Origin: JAJXWB01 sp039808645 | GTDB lineage: Bacteria; Pseudomonadota; Alphaproteobacteria; Rhizobiales; Beijerinckiaceae | DNA length: 64,000 nucleotides | Assembly (NCBI GenBank): GCA_039808645.1 | Contig: JBDHTL010000003.1 | Coordinates: forward strand, 1 to 64,000 | Reading direction: 5' to 3' | Shown here: positions 17,865-25,527 of the stretch, piece by piece | Layout: every line of letters begins with the position of its first letter | Position numbering within the stretch: the first letter of the stretch is position 1 | Program-made: the position numbers and the translations under genes | Notes under the pieces: model-generated | Database searches by the model: none | Told to the model about the DNA's origin: nothing | The model's input: only the letters and a program-made list of their open reading frames with translations

Positions 17865-18284
17865 TCAGGCCCAGTGGGCCGACATTCCCGACAGAAGGCC
17901 GGCGCCGGCGACGAATTTGGCGAAGACATAGGCCGCATCGCCATAGAACAGAGCGAGAAAAACAGGCCGCGTCCAGTAGCGCTTGCGGCGGAACAGGACG
18001 TCGAACACGATCGTGTCAACGGCCACCGCCAGCAGGCAGACGCCGAGCAGGACGAGCGCCGGCACGACGCCAAGGTGGAAGCCCGCGAGCGCCACCAGCG
18101 CATACATGCCGAGGCCGCCGATTCCGGCGGGCACGCTGACGAAGGCCCAGAAGCGCGGCGGAGACCTGCGCGAGAGATTCTCGACCTGATGACACCAGGC
18201 CGTCAGCTCCTCGACGCTCAAGGCATAGACGAAGAACGCCAGGACCAGCGACATCGGCGGCAGCAACGGCGCCAGATCGGTCAT
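17865..18284 (-). CDS. Small integral membrane protein, function unknown
   Basis: The 139-residue protein has four hydrophobic stretches: LAPLLPPMSLVLAFFVYAL, FVSVPAGIGGLGMYALVAL, FHLGVVPALVLLGVCLLAV and a shorter one near VFLALFYGDAAYVFAKF. A basic RRKRYW segment lies between the last two. I do not recognise the family. The ATG at 18284 puts the first helix near the N-terminus; an ATG at 18305 and the longer frame to 18371 are less likely because the extra residues are polar and irregular. It is convergent with the DUF6492-like gene nine bases away and divergent from the hydratase gene. It could belong to either the glycan locus or the metabolic block. Confidence 0.6.
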   Translation of the reverse strand: MTDLAPLLPPMSLVLAFFVYALSVEELTAWCHQVENLSRRSPPRFWAFVSVPAGIGGLGMYALVALAGFHLGVVPALVLLGVCLLAVAVDTIVFDVLFRRKRYWTRPVFLALFYGDAAYVFAKFVAGAGLLSGMSAHWA

Positions 18285-18474
18285 TTCCAAGCGTCCCCGC
18301 GCCATGCCGGCGAAGTCCGGCCAATCCTTACGACAAGATGAATATCGAGACTTTCCTAACGAATCCTGCACGGGCGGCGATCAGCCCGCGCGCATGGCCG
18401 ACCGCCGCCCCGCGCAATTGCGGAAGCCGCGCGCGGCGGCGTAAATTCAACGCCCACGGGAAAAGGCGGAGCGC

Positions 18475-19335
18475 ATGGCGGCGAAGGTCGATATCGAGAA
18501 ACTGGCGGCCTGGAAGGGACGGACGGAAACGGTCGAGGACGTCGTGACCGCCTACCCCGTCGCCGCACTTTCGGCGACGCTCGACCGCGACGACCCGAAG
18601 CCGAAGACCGGCGACATCCTGCCGGACCTCTGGCACTGGCTCTATTTCCTGCCGGTGCATCGCCAGTCCGAAATCGGGCCGGACGGCCATGCCAAACGCG
18701 GCGGCTTCCTGCCGCCGGTCGAACTGCCGCGCCGGATGTGGGCGGGCAGCCGCTTCGATTTTCGGACGCCGCTGCGCGTCGGCGACACGATCCGGCGCAG
18801 CTCGACCATCGTCGACGTGACCGCCAAATCCGGCGCGACCGGCCAACTCGTCTTCGTGCTCGTGCGGCACGAAATCGCCAGTTCGTCGGGCGGCGCGCTG
18901 ACCGAGGAACACGACATCGTCTATCGCGACCTGCCCGCGCCGGGCGACCGGCCGCCGCCGCCGAAGCCCGCGCCCGACGGCGCGGCATGGTCGCGCGACA
19001 TCCAGCCCGACGAGGTCCTGTTGTTTCGCTATTCGGCGCTGACCTTCAACGGCCACCGCATTCACTACGACCGCCGCTACGTGACGGAGGTCGAAGGATA
19101 TCCGGGTCTGATCGTGCACGGGCCGTTGATCGCGACGCTGCTGGTCGATCTGGCGCGACGCAACGATCCGCGCGCGCTCCGCTCGTTCCGCTTTCGCGCC
19201 ATGAGCCCCTTGTTCGACATCGCGCCCTTTTCCGTGCACGGCGCGCCGTCGTCCGACGGGAAGGTCGCGAAGCTTTGGGCGCGCAATGCGCAGGGCGGGC
19301 TCGCGATGGAAGCCGAAGTCGGCTTTGCCGACTGA
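18475..19335 (+). CDS. MaoC/FAS1-type CoA-ester hydratase (mesaconyl-C4-CoA/itaconyl-CoA hydratase-like)
   Basis: The 286-residue double hot-dog protein has an N-terminal FAS1-type dehydratase half (VEDVVTAYPVAALSATLD, LPDLWHWLYFLP, SEIGPDGHAKRGGFLPP) and a C-terminal MaoC-like half with RYSALTFNGHRIHYDRRY, where the family's His and Asp lie, and GLIVHGPLIATLLVDL. This is the layout of mesaconyl-C4-CoA and 3-methylfumaryl-CoA hydratases, which add or remove water on C5-C6 branched dicarboxylyl-CoA esters. GGAG lies just before the ATG. It is followed after four bases by a thioesterase-family gene and then IlvD. The exact substrate is inferred from family only. Confidence 0.8.
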   Translation: MAAKVDIEKLAAWKGRTETVEDVVTAYPVAALSATLDRDDPKPKTGDILPDLWHWLYFLPVHRQSEIGPDGHAKRGGFLPPVELPRRMWAGSRFDFRTPLRVGDTIRRSSTIVDVTAKSGATGQLVFVLVRHEIASSSGGALTEEHDIVYRDLPAPGDRPPPPKPAPDGAAWSRDIQPDEVLLFRYSALTFNGHRIHYDRRYVTEVEGYPGLIVHGPLIATLLVDLARRNDPRALRSFRFRAMSPLFDIAPFSVHGAPSSDGKVAKLWARNAQGGLAMEAEVGFAD

Positions 19336-19339
19336 CCAC

Positions 19340-20173
19340 ATGACAATGATGGACGACACGATGACCGACCTGCACCCGCTCGATCAGGCGATCAAGCTCG
19401 AGCGCGATGGCAATATCCTGCGCGGCGCCACCAGTCCGGCCTACGCCAACATGGCCGGGCCGTTCGGCGGCGCGACCGCCGCCGTCCTGCTTAACGCCGT
19501 GATGAGCGACGAGCGTCGGCTTGCCGACCCGATCGCGCTCACCGTCAATTTCTGCGGCGCCATTGTCGATGGCGGGTTCGAGGTCGAGACGCGGCTGATC
19601 CGCGGCGGCAAGAATACGCAGCACTGGTCTGTCGAGCTTTCGCAGAACGGCGCGATTGCCGCCACCGCCAGCGTCGTCTGCGGCGTGCGGCGGCCGACGT
19701 GGACGCATCTGCCGACCGCCGCGCCCGAGGCGCCGACCTTCGCAGACGTTAAGCCGCCGGACATTCCGCGCCCCCTGCCCTGGATCCAGCGCTACGACAT
19801 GCGCTTCATCGAGGGCGACCTCGGCAGGTTTCCGCGCAACGACGGCGTACTCCGGCCGGCGCGTTCGCTGATCTGGCTGCAGGATATTCCGGCGCGTCCG
19901 CTCGATTTCCTGTCGCTCGCGGCTCTCTCGGACACGTTTCTGGTGCGCATCATGCTGGTGCGCGGAACGTTCCAGCCGATGGCGACGGTGTCGATGACGA
20001 CCTATTTTCATGTCGGCGGCGAGGAATTGTCGCGGATCGGCGCCGCGCCGGTGCTCGGCGACGCCAACGCCGACGTCTTCCACGACTGTTTCGCCGACCA
20101 GACCTGCGCCTTGTGGAGCGAGGACGGACGGTTGCTCGCCAACGGCGTGCAGGTTACCTGGTTCAAGGAATAG
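19340..20173 (+). CDS. Acyl-CoA thioesterase, TesB-like double hot-dog family
   Basis: The 277-residue protein is of the thioesterase superfamily: AYANMAGPFGGATAAVLLNAV near residue 40 and ALTVNFCGAIVDGGFEVETR in the N-terminal hot dog, and TVSMTTYFHVGGEELSRIG in the C-terminal one. It should hydrolyse acyl-CoA esters in the cytoplasm. Several in-frame ATGs (19340, 19346, 19349, 19361) are possible; the first is given, while the one at 19361 would give MTDLHPLDQAI. It lies four bases after the CoA hydratase gene and four bases before the IlvD gene, so the three are one operon, pointing to turnover of a CoA-linked organic acid. Confidence 0.8.
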   Translation: MTMMDDTMTDLHPLDQAIKLERDGNILRGATSPAYANMAGPFGGATAAVLLNAVMSDERRLADPIALTVNFCGAIVDGGFEVETRLIRGGKNTQHWSVELSQNGAIAATASVVCGVRRPTWTHLPTAAPEAPTFADVKPPDIPRPLPWIQRYDMRFIEGDLGRFPRNDGVLRPARSLIWLQDIPARPLDFLSLAALSDTFLVRIMLVRGTFQPMATVSMTTYFHVGGEELSRIGAAPVLGDANADVFHDCFADQTCALWSEDGRLLANGVQVTWFKE

Positions 20174-20177
20174 CGAC

Positions 20178-21884
20178 ATGGCCAGCGGCATGCGCCGAAA
20201 CCTCGCCAATTACGGCGACGCGGATTTCTCGCTCTTTCTGCGCAAGGCCTTCATCAAGGCGCTGGGCTATACGGACGAAGCGCTGTCGCGCCCGATCGTC
20301 GGCATCGTCGACACGCATTCGGGCTACAACGCCTGCCACGCGAACGCGCCCGACCTGATCGCGGCGGCGAGCCGCGGCGTGATGCTCGCCGGCGGCATTC
20401 CCGTGCCATTCCCGGTCATCTCGATCCAGGAGAGTTTCGCCAATCCGACATCCATGTATCTGCGCAATCTCATGGCGATGGACACGGAGGAGATGATCCG
20501 CGCGCAGCCGATGGATTCCGTGATCCTGATCGGCGGTTGTGACAAGACGGTTCCAGCCCTGCTGATGGGCGCGGCGAGCGCCGATGTTCCGGCGATCATG
20601 CTGGTGACGGGACCGATGCTCGCGGGCTCGTTCCGCGGCGAGCGCATCGGCGCCTGCACCGACTGCCGCCGCTTCTGGGCGCGTTTTCGCGCGGGTGAAA
20701 TTGATGACGCGACGATCGAGGCCGCCAACTCTGAACTCGCGCCGACCGTCGGCACATGCTCCGTCATGGGCACGGCCTCGACCATGGCGCTCGCGGTCGA
20801 AGCGCTCGGCATGATGCTGCCGGGCGCAGCCTCCGCGCCTGCCGTCTCGGCCGAACGGCGCCGGCTGGCCGAACAGACCGGCGCGCGCGCAGTCGAGATC
20901 GCCGCGCAGAAGACCAAGCCGTCGCAGATCATGACGCCCGACGCTTTCGTCAACGCGCTGCGCGTGGTGCTCGCGGCGGGCGGCTCGACCAACGCCATCA
21001 TTCATCTCACCGCGATGGCGGGCCGCTTCGGCATCGGCGTCGATCTCGAGAAATTCGACGCGCTCGGACGCGAGACGCCGGTGCTCGTCGACATGAAGCC
21101 GACCGGCGCGCACTATCTCGAGGACCTGCACAAGGCCGGCGGTCTTTCGGCAATCTTGCGCGAGATCCGCGACCAGTTTGCGCTGGACTGCATGACGATT
21201 TCCGGCCGCACGCTCGGCGAGACGATCGACGCCGCGCCGTCGTGGCCGCAGGACGTCGTGCGCCCGCGCGCAAATCCGGTCCACAGCGGCGGCAGCATCG
21301 CGGTGTTGCGCGGCAATCTCGCGCCCGACGGCGCGATCATCAAGCAATCGGCGGCGACGCCCGCCCTGCTGCAGCACGAGGGGCGCGCGATCGTGTTCGA
21401 CTCTCTCGCCGATCTCGCCGCGCGGCTCGACGATCCCGCGCTCGACGTGCGCGCCGACGACATTCTCGTGCTGCGCAACGCCGGCCCGAAAGGCGCGCCG
21501 GGCATGCCGGAGGCCGGCTACATACCTATCCCGAAGAAGCTCGCGGCCGCCGGCGTGAAGGACATGGTGCGGATTTCCGACGCGCGCATGAGCGGCACGG
21601 CGTTCGGCTCCATCGTGCTGCACATCGCGCCGGAATCGGCGGACGGCGGGCCGCTGGCGCTGGCGCGCAGCGGCGACCGCATCAGGCTCGATACGGCCGG
21701 GCGACGGATCGACCTGCTGGTGAGCGATGATGAGCTCGCGAAGCGCCGCGCGACGCTTCCGCCGCTGCCGGACGGCACGGGCAAGCGCGGCTACGAGAAG
21801 CTCTATTTCGAGACGGTGACGCAGGCGGGCCAGGGCTGCGATTTCGATTTCTGCATTCCGGAGATTACGCGGCGCGCTCCGTAA
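20178..21884 (+). CDS. IlvD/Edd family dehydratase (sugar-acid or dihydroxy-acid dehydratase)
   Basis: The 568-residue iron-sulfur dehydratase removes water from 2,3-dihydroxy acids or aldonic acids to give 2-keto acids. Family motifs seen are GIVDTHSGYNACHANAPDL, GGCDKTVPALLMGAA and PTVGTCSVMGTASTMALAVE (cluster cysteines), AGGSTNAIIHLTAMA, and the C-terminal ISDARMSGTAFGSIVLH. Its length matches sugar-acid dehydratases of the L-arabonate/D-xylonate type as well as IlvD. The ATG at 20178 lies four bases after the thioesterase stop. A second, biosynthetic ilvD probably exists elsewhere; here the aldolases on the other strand suggest a catabolic role. A hairpin follows the gene. Confidence 0.88.
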   Translation: MASGMRRNLANYGDADFSLFLRKAFIKALGYTDEALSRPIVGIVDTHSGYNACHANAPDLIAAASRGVMLAGGIPVPFPVISIQESFANPTSMYLRNLMAMDTEEMIRAQPMDSVILIGGCDKTVPALLMGAASADVPAIMLVTGPMLAGSFRGERIGACTDCRRFWARFRAGEIDDATIEAANSELAPTVGTCSVMGTASTMALAVEALGMMLPGAASAPAVSAERRRLAEQTGARAVEIAAQKTKPSQIMTPDAFVNALRVVLAAGGSTNAIIHLTAMAGRFGIGVDLEKFDALGRETPVLVDMKPTGAHYLEDLHKAGGLSAILREIRDQFALDCMTISGRTLGETIDAAPSWPQDVVRPRANPVHSGGSIAVLRGNLAPDGAIIKQSAATPALLQHEGRAIVFDSLADLAARLDDPALDVRADDILVLRNAGPKGAPGMPEAGYIPIPKKLAAAGVKDMVRISDARMSGTAFGSIVLHIAPESADGGPLALARSGDRIRLDTAGRRIDLLVSDDELAKRRATLPPLPDGTGKRGYEKLYFETVTQAGQGCDFDFCIPEITRRAP

Positions 21885-21888
21885 TCCC

Positions 21889-21922
21889 GCCGGCATGCCA
21901 AGAATGAGTCGAACATGCCGGC
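21889..21922. terminator. Hairpin between convergent genes
   Basis: A perfect 9-bp inverted repeat (GCCGGCATG at 21889-21897 and CATGCCGGC at 21914-21922) with a 16-base loop lies between the convergent dehydratase and aldolase genes. No T-run follows, so it may be a transcript-end stabiliser rather than a classic terminator. The right arm runs into a repeat-like sequence shared with 25501. Confidence 0.5.
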
Positions 21923-21941
21923 CGGAGGCTGGCGACCCCGG

Positions 21942-22871
21942 CTACACGGCGGCGCGCTTGTCCACCCGCGCCAGCCGCGCCAGCAGATAATCCACTTCCC
22001 TGCGCGCCGTTGCGGTCAAACCAGCCCCCGGCTTCCGCTGCGCGTCGTGCGTCAGGATCCCGCGCTTCATCAGCACATATTTGCGCACGGCGAGGCCGGC
22101 GCCCAATTGCTGCTCGTAGCGCAGCAGCGGCAGATGCGCGTCGAAGAGATCGTGCGCGCGGTCGCGTTCGCCCGATTTCGACCATCGCACGACATCGATC
22201 AGCATTTCCGGGAAGGCGTAGCCGGTATTGGAGCCGTCGGCGCCGCGCTCCATCTCGAAATCCAGAAACAATCCACCATTGGCGGTCAGGATCGACAGGG
22301 GTTTCAGCGAGCCTTCCGACTGCCACTTGCGCAGCGTCGAAATCTTCTCGAGGCCCGGCCAGTCCTCGGCCTTCAGCATCACGCAATTGGAATTGTCCGT
22401 CGCGATCCGGCGAATGACGCCCGGCGTCATGACGACGCTGGTCATCAGCGGATAGTCCTGCACGACGAAGGGCGCATCCGGGCCGATCGCTTCCGCCGCT
22501 TGCGCAAAATAGCCGACGATCTGGTCGTCGGCGCGCAGGACGTTCGGCGGCGCGATCATCACGCCGGCCGCGCCCGCCTGCATCGCCTCTCGGGCGAGCG
22601 CGCGCATGGCGGCGAAGCCCGGCGCGGACACGCCGACGACGACGGGCTTCTCGCCCATGATCGCCACCGCGCGCTTGACCAGGCTGAGCGATTCCTGCGG
22701 CTCGAGCTTCGGCGCCTCGCCGAGAATGCCGAGCACTGTGACGCCATCCGCGCCGATCGAACGGTAGAATTCGAACAGGCGGTCGACGCTCGCCCAGTCG
22801 ATCGCGCCGTCGGGCGTGAACGGTGTGGGCGCGATGGGAAAGACGCCGGCGGCGGAAGGCGACAGCCTCAT
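21942..22871 (-). CDS. Dihydrodipicolinate synthase (DapA)/N-acetylneuraminate lyase family aldolase
   Basis: The 309-residue TIM-barrel aldolase forms a Schiff base with a 2-keto acid such as pyruvate. It has VFPIAPTPFTPDGAIDW at the start, ADGVTVLGILGEAPKLEP (the family has GTTGE here), APFVVQDYPLMTS with the catalytic Tyr, and NCVMLKAEDWPGL with the Schiff-base Lys. The GILGE version of the GTTGE motif and the place in the genome argue for a catabolic or sugar-acid aldolase rather than lysine synthesis. The ATG at 22871 overlaps the stop of the RraA-like gene, so the two are one minus-strand operon converging on the IlvD operon. Its substrate is not known. Confidence 0.85.
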   Translation of the reverse strand: MRLSPSAAGVFPIAPTPFTPDGAIDWASVDRLFEFYRSIGADGVTVLGILGEAPKLEPQESLSLVKRAVAIMGEKPVVVGVSAPGFAAMRALAREAMQAGAAGVMIAPPNVLRADDQIVGYFAQAAEAIGPDAPFVVQDYPLMTSVVMTPGVIRRIATDNSNCVMLKAEDWPGLEKISTLRKWQSEGSLKPLSILTANGGLFLDFEMERGADGSNTGYAFPEMLIDVVRWSKSGERDRAHDLFDAHLPLLRYEQQLGAGLAVRKYVLMKRGILTHDAQRKPGAGLTATARREVDYLLARLARVDKRAAV

Positions 22872-23569
22872 TTCTTCTTCCACGCCTCGTAGCGCGCCTT
22901 GGTCGCCTCGTTCATGGGATAGAGGCCGGGCAGCTTTTCGCCGCGGCCCACCTCCTCCATGATCCAGCCCTCCATGCGCTCCTGCTCGGGCGCGGTGGCG
23001 AGCACATGGTCGAGCAGGCCCTGCGGAATCAATACGCAGCCGTCGTCGTCGGCCACGATCACGTCGTCCGGGAAGACGGCGACGCCGCCGCAGCCGATCG
23101 GTTCGGCCCAATTCACGAAGGTCAGCCCGGTGACCGAGGACGGCGCGGCGACGCCGGCGCACCAGATCGGCAGATTGGTCGAGAGAACGCCGGCCAGATC
23201 GCGCACCACGCCGTCGGTGACCATCGCCGCCACATTCTTCTTGGCCATGCGGGCGCACAGAATGTCGCCGAACACGCCGGCGTCCTGCACGCCCATGGCG
23301 TCGATGACGGTGATCACGCCTTCCGGCATGGCCTCGATGGCGGAGCGGGTGGAAATCGGGTTGCCCCAGGATTCCGGCGTCGCCAGGTCCTCGCGGGCCG
23401 GCACAAAGCGCAGGGTGAAGGCCGGGCCGACGAGCCGCGGCTGGCCCTGCCGGATCGGCTTCGCGCCGCGAATCCAGACGTTGCGCAGGCCCTTTTTCAG
23501 CAAGACCGTGGTGATCGTGGCCGTGGAAACGGTCTTGAGGGTCGCGATGGCTTGGGCGTCGAGCGGCAT
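22868..23569 (-). CDS. RraA-like 4-hydroxy-4-methyl-2-oxoglutarate/oxaloacetate aldolase family protein
   Basis: The 233-residue protein is of the RraA/HMG-aldolase family: GVITVIDAMGVQDAGVFGDI, then ARMAKKNVAAMVTDGVVRDL with the Arg-Asp pair used by the metal-dependent aldolases. Many proteins of this family are misnamed ribonuclease regulators; members in catabolic operons cleave 4-hydroxy-4-methyl-2-oxoglutarate to two pyruvates or decarboxylate oxaloacetate. The ATG at 23569 is preceded by AGGAG at six bases. Upstream in-frame ATGs at 23608 and 23638 add irregular residues. It shares an operon with the DapA-like aldolase, and the two plausibly act on the 2-keto acid made by the convergent IlvD enzyme. 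Confidence 0.83.
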   Translation of the reverse strand: MPLDAQAIATLKTVSTATITTVLLKKGLRNVWIRGAKPIRQGQPRLVGPAFTLRFVPAREDLATPESWGNPISTRSAIEAMPEGVITVIDAMGVQDAGVFGDILCARMAKKNVAAMVTDGVVRDLAGVLSTNLPIWCAGVAAPSSVTGLTFVNWAEPIGCGGVAVFPDDVIVADDDGCVLIPQGLLDHVLATAPEQERMEGWIMEEVGRGEKLPGLYPMNEATKARYEAWKKK

Positions 23570-23761
23570 GAAAGCTCCTGGGCGTCTCCTGTCCGGCCGG
23601 AGTAGCATGCCAGCGCCCCCGGGCAAACCGGCCTGCACGCATGCCGGAATTGCAAACCCTTTTTGCAGCGCGAAGGGTTGCAGCGGGGGCTGCGCTCTGG
23701 CATTGAACGCGCGCGCGTTTCGCGCCCCAATCCCATCCGCAAGACATCGACCAAAGGCACA

Positions 23762-24205
23762 ATGCGCTCTTTCAACGGGTCTCGTTTTCAGGATCGCCAG
23801 ACCGCCGCCGCAGACGCCCGCAAGGCTCTCATCGAGAAATTCCAGAACCGCCCCGGGTCCGACGATCCGGCGGTTCAGGCGCGCGCCGCCGAACGGCAGG
23901 CCATTATCGACGCCCGCAAGATTCGCGAGGCCGAACGCGCCGAACGCAAGGCGAAGGAAGAAGCCGAACGCGCCGCCCAGCGCGCCCGCGATGAGGCTGC
24001 GCGCCTTGCCCGCGAGGCCGAGGAAGCCCGCCAGCGCGAGGAAGAGCGCCTGCGGCTCGAGGCCGAGGAAGCCCGCAAGCGCGAGGAAGACGCGCAGCTC
24101 AAGGCGATGCTCGAGGCCGAGAAGAAGGCCGAACGCGACGCCCGCTACGCCGCGCGCAAGGCCCGCAAGGCCGAGCGCAGGACCATGCTCGAACGCATGT
24201 GGTAA
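23762..24205 (+). CDS. DUF6481 family highly charged coiled-coil protein
   Basis: The 147-residue protein starts MRSFNGSRFQDRQTAAADAR and FQNRPGSDDPAVQARAAERQ, the N-terminal pattern of DUF6481, then becomes an uninterrupted Ala/Glu/Arg/Lys helix ending in MLERMW. The helix contains a 15-residue direct duplication (AEEARQREEERLRLE followed by AEEARKREE), also visible in the DNA at 24014-24046 and 24059-24091, 45 bases apart. No signal or membrane segment is present. Function is unknown; the composition suggests an RNA- or protein-binding rod. It is divergent from the RraA-like gene, and a terminator overlaps its stop codon. Confidence 0.75.
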   Translation: MRSFNGSRFQDRQTAAADARKALIEKFQNRPGSDDPAVQARAAERQAIIDARKIREAERAERKAKEEAERAAQRARDEAARLAREAEEARQREEERLRLEAEEARKREEDAQLKAMLEAEKKAERDARYAARKARKAERRTMLERMW

Positions 24206-24224
24206 GCGGCCCTAAGCCGCTTTT
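24204..24224. terminator. Rho-independent terminator, probably bidirectional
   Basis: AAGCGGC (24204-24210), a five-base loop and GCCGCTT (24216-24222) form a perfect seven-bp stem followed by TT on the plus strand. It overlaps the stop codon of the DUF6481 gene and faces the end of the small minus-strand frame at 24212. In the minus direction the stem is followed by ACC, so it is weaker there. Confidence 0.65.
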
Positions 24225-24433
24225 CCCGCTTTCCCGACTTCGCACGGCTCGCGGTTCGCCTCCGCGAGCTTTTCGCGCAATAGCGCCACGGACGGGTCCC
24301 GCGCCCGCGCGGCGTTCCAGGCGACGGCGTCCAGTCGGGCGCGCGGCGGCGGACGCGACAGGGCGTCGGGCATACGGCGGCTCAGATGCAGTTCGGGCCG
24401 GACCATCGAGATCTTCTCCAGCGGACGCGCCAT
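24212..24433 (-). CDS. Small hypothetical protein, 73 residues
   Basis: This open frame sits in the 430-bp gap between the DUF6481 and stress-protein genes. It reads MARPLEKISMVRPELHLSRR and ends EPCEVGKAGKAA, and it terminates in the hairpin at 24204. Composition is like that of its neighbours. There is no clear ribosome-binding site and I recognise no family. It may be a real small cytoplasmic protein or a chance frame in GC-rich DNA. Confidence 0.35.
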   Translation of the reverse strand: MARPLEKISMVRPELHLSRRMPDALSRPPPRARLDAVAWNAARARDPSVALLREKLAEANREPCEVGKAGKAA

Positions 24434-24638
24434 AAGAGCGCGCCGGGCCGGACCGGCAGGTTAAGGTCGCAGGGCTCGCGCCGGGCTTTCGCCGCGGGCG
24501 GTGAACGGCGCGCTGCGCGGATAGCTGCAATTCGAACGATCGGCTTGCATTCGTGGAACGTCACGTTGATCCTGCGCAACGCGGCGGCGTCGTCGCGCGC
24601 CTATCAATCAGGCACGGTTCGATCGAGGAGAAATTGTC

Positions 24639-25460
24639 GTGAAAGACATCATGGTCGTCATGGAACGCGCCGCCGACGCCGATGCGCTCGCCGCGTTCAC
24701 GCATAGCCTGACCGAAGGGTTCGACGCGCACGCGACCGTCGTCGGCGTCGTGCAGCAATTGCCGCCCGCCCCGGCGTTCATGGGCGAGTTTCCCTACGAA
24801 CTCGTGCAGAGCGCGCTGGAAGCTGGAAATCGCGAGATCGCGGACGGCTATGCCCGTTTCGAACGCGCCGCGACGCGCCCAGGCGCCTGCGAACTCGCCA
24901 GGATCGAGCCGGCGCCGGGAAATGCGCCGGCCGCGGTGGCGCGGCTCGCCCGCAATTTCGATCTCACCATCGGCGTGCAGCCCACGGGCTCGGACCAGAG
25001 CGCGAGCGGCGCCCTGCTGGAAGGCGTGCTGTTCCATTCCGGCCGGCCGCTGCTGATCCTACCGTATATTTATCGCGGGCCGGCAAAACTCGGCCGCGTG
25101 ATCGTCGCCTGGGACGGCGGCGCGGCCGCGGCGCGCGCGGTCTCCTGCGCCATGCCGCTGCTGAAGCGCGCGGGCCGCGTCGAGATCGTCACCATGATCA
25201 ACGGCAAGCGCTCGACCAGCGACCTGCCGGGCTTCGACATCACCCGCAATCTCGCCCGCCACGGCATCAACGCCGAACTCAAGACGCTCCCGCGCGGCGA
25301 CGACGTCGGCGCGCTGATCCTGTCCTATGCGGCGGATGAGAACGCCGACCTGCTGGTCATGGGCGGATACGGCCATTCGCGCCTGCGCGAATTCGTGCTG
25401 GGCGGCGCCACGCGCACGATTCTCGGCTCTATGACGCTGCCGGTCTTCATGGCGCACTGA
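24639..25460 (+). CDS. Universal stress protein, UspA family (tandem domains)
   Basis: The 273-residue protein is made of two Usp domains. The N-terminal one (KDIMVVMERAADADALAAFT) is divergent and lacks a clear nucleotide loop. The C-terminal one starts at GRVIVAWDGGAAAARAVSCA and ends GGYGHSRLREFVLGG followed by a Thr/Ser-containing turn, the G-2x-G-9x-G(S/T) ATP-binding motif. It probably binds ATP and helps survival under stress in the cytoplasm. The GTG at 24639 is preceded by GAGGAG at 24625-24630 with normal spacing. It stands alone and converges on the NUDIX gene across a strong palindrome. Confidence 0.87.
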   Translation: MKDIMVVMERAADADALAAFTHSLTEGFDAHATVVGVVQQLPPAPAFMGEFPYELVQSALEAGNREIADGYARFERAATRPGACELARIEPAPGNAPAAVARLARNFDLTIGVQPTGSDQSASGALLEGVLFHSGRPLLILPYIYRGPAKLGRVIVAWDGGAAAARAVSCAMPLLKRAGRVEIVTMINGKRSTSDLPGFDITRNLARHGINAELKTLPRGDDVGALILSYAADENADLLVMGGYGHSRLREFVLGGATRTILGSMTLPVFMAH

Positions 25461-25468
25461 AAGAATAC

Positions 25469-25517
25469 GCCGGCCTCCGGCCGGCGCTATCGCCCCGATT
25501 GCCGGCCGGAGGCCGGC
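25469..25517. repeat. Perfect 17-bp palindromic REP-like element
   Basis: GCCGGCCTCCGGCCGGC at 25469-25485 is the exact reverse complement of 25501-25517, with a 15-base loop. It lies between convergent genes and may end both transcripts. Its right arm plus following bases (to about 25530) resemble 21917-21945, and the loop-side text GCCGGCGCTATCGC recurs at 56847, which suggests a dispersed genomic repeat family. Confidence 0.7.
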
Positions 25518-25527
25518 GGTCCCGGCG

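Noticed and set aside
20163..21896. 577-codon antisense frame over the dehydratase gene
   Set aside because: Composition is irregular and the plus-strand IlvD motifs are continuous and convincing.
22868..23569. Naming the RraA-like gene a ribonuclease E regulator
   Set aside because: Coupled to an aldolase gene and carrying the Arg-Asp aldolase site; a catabolic aldolase fits better.
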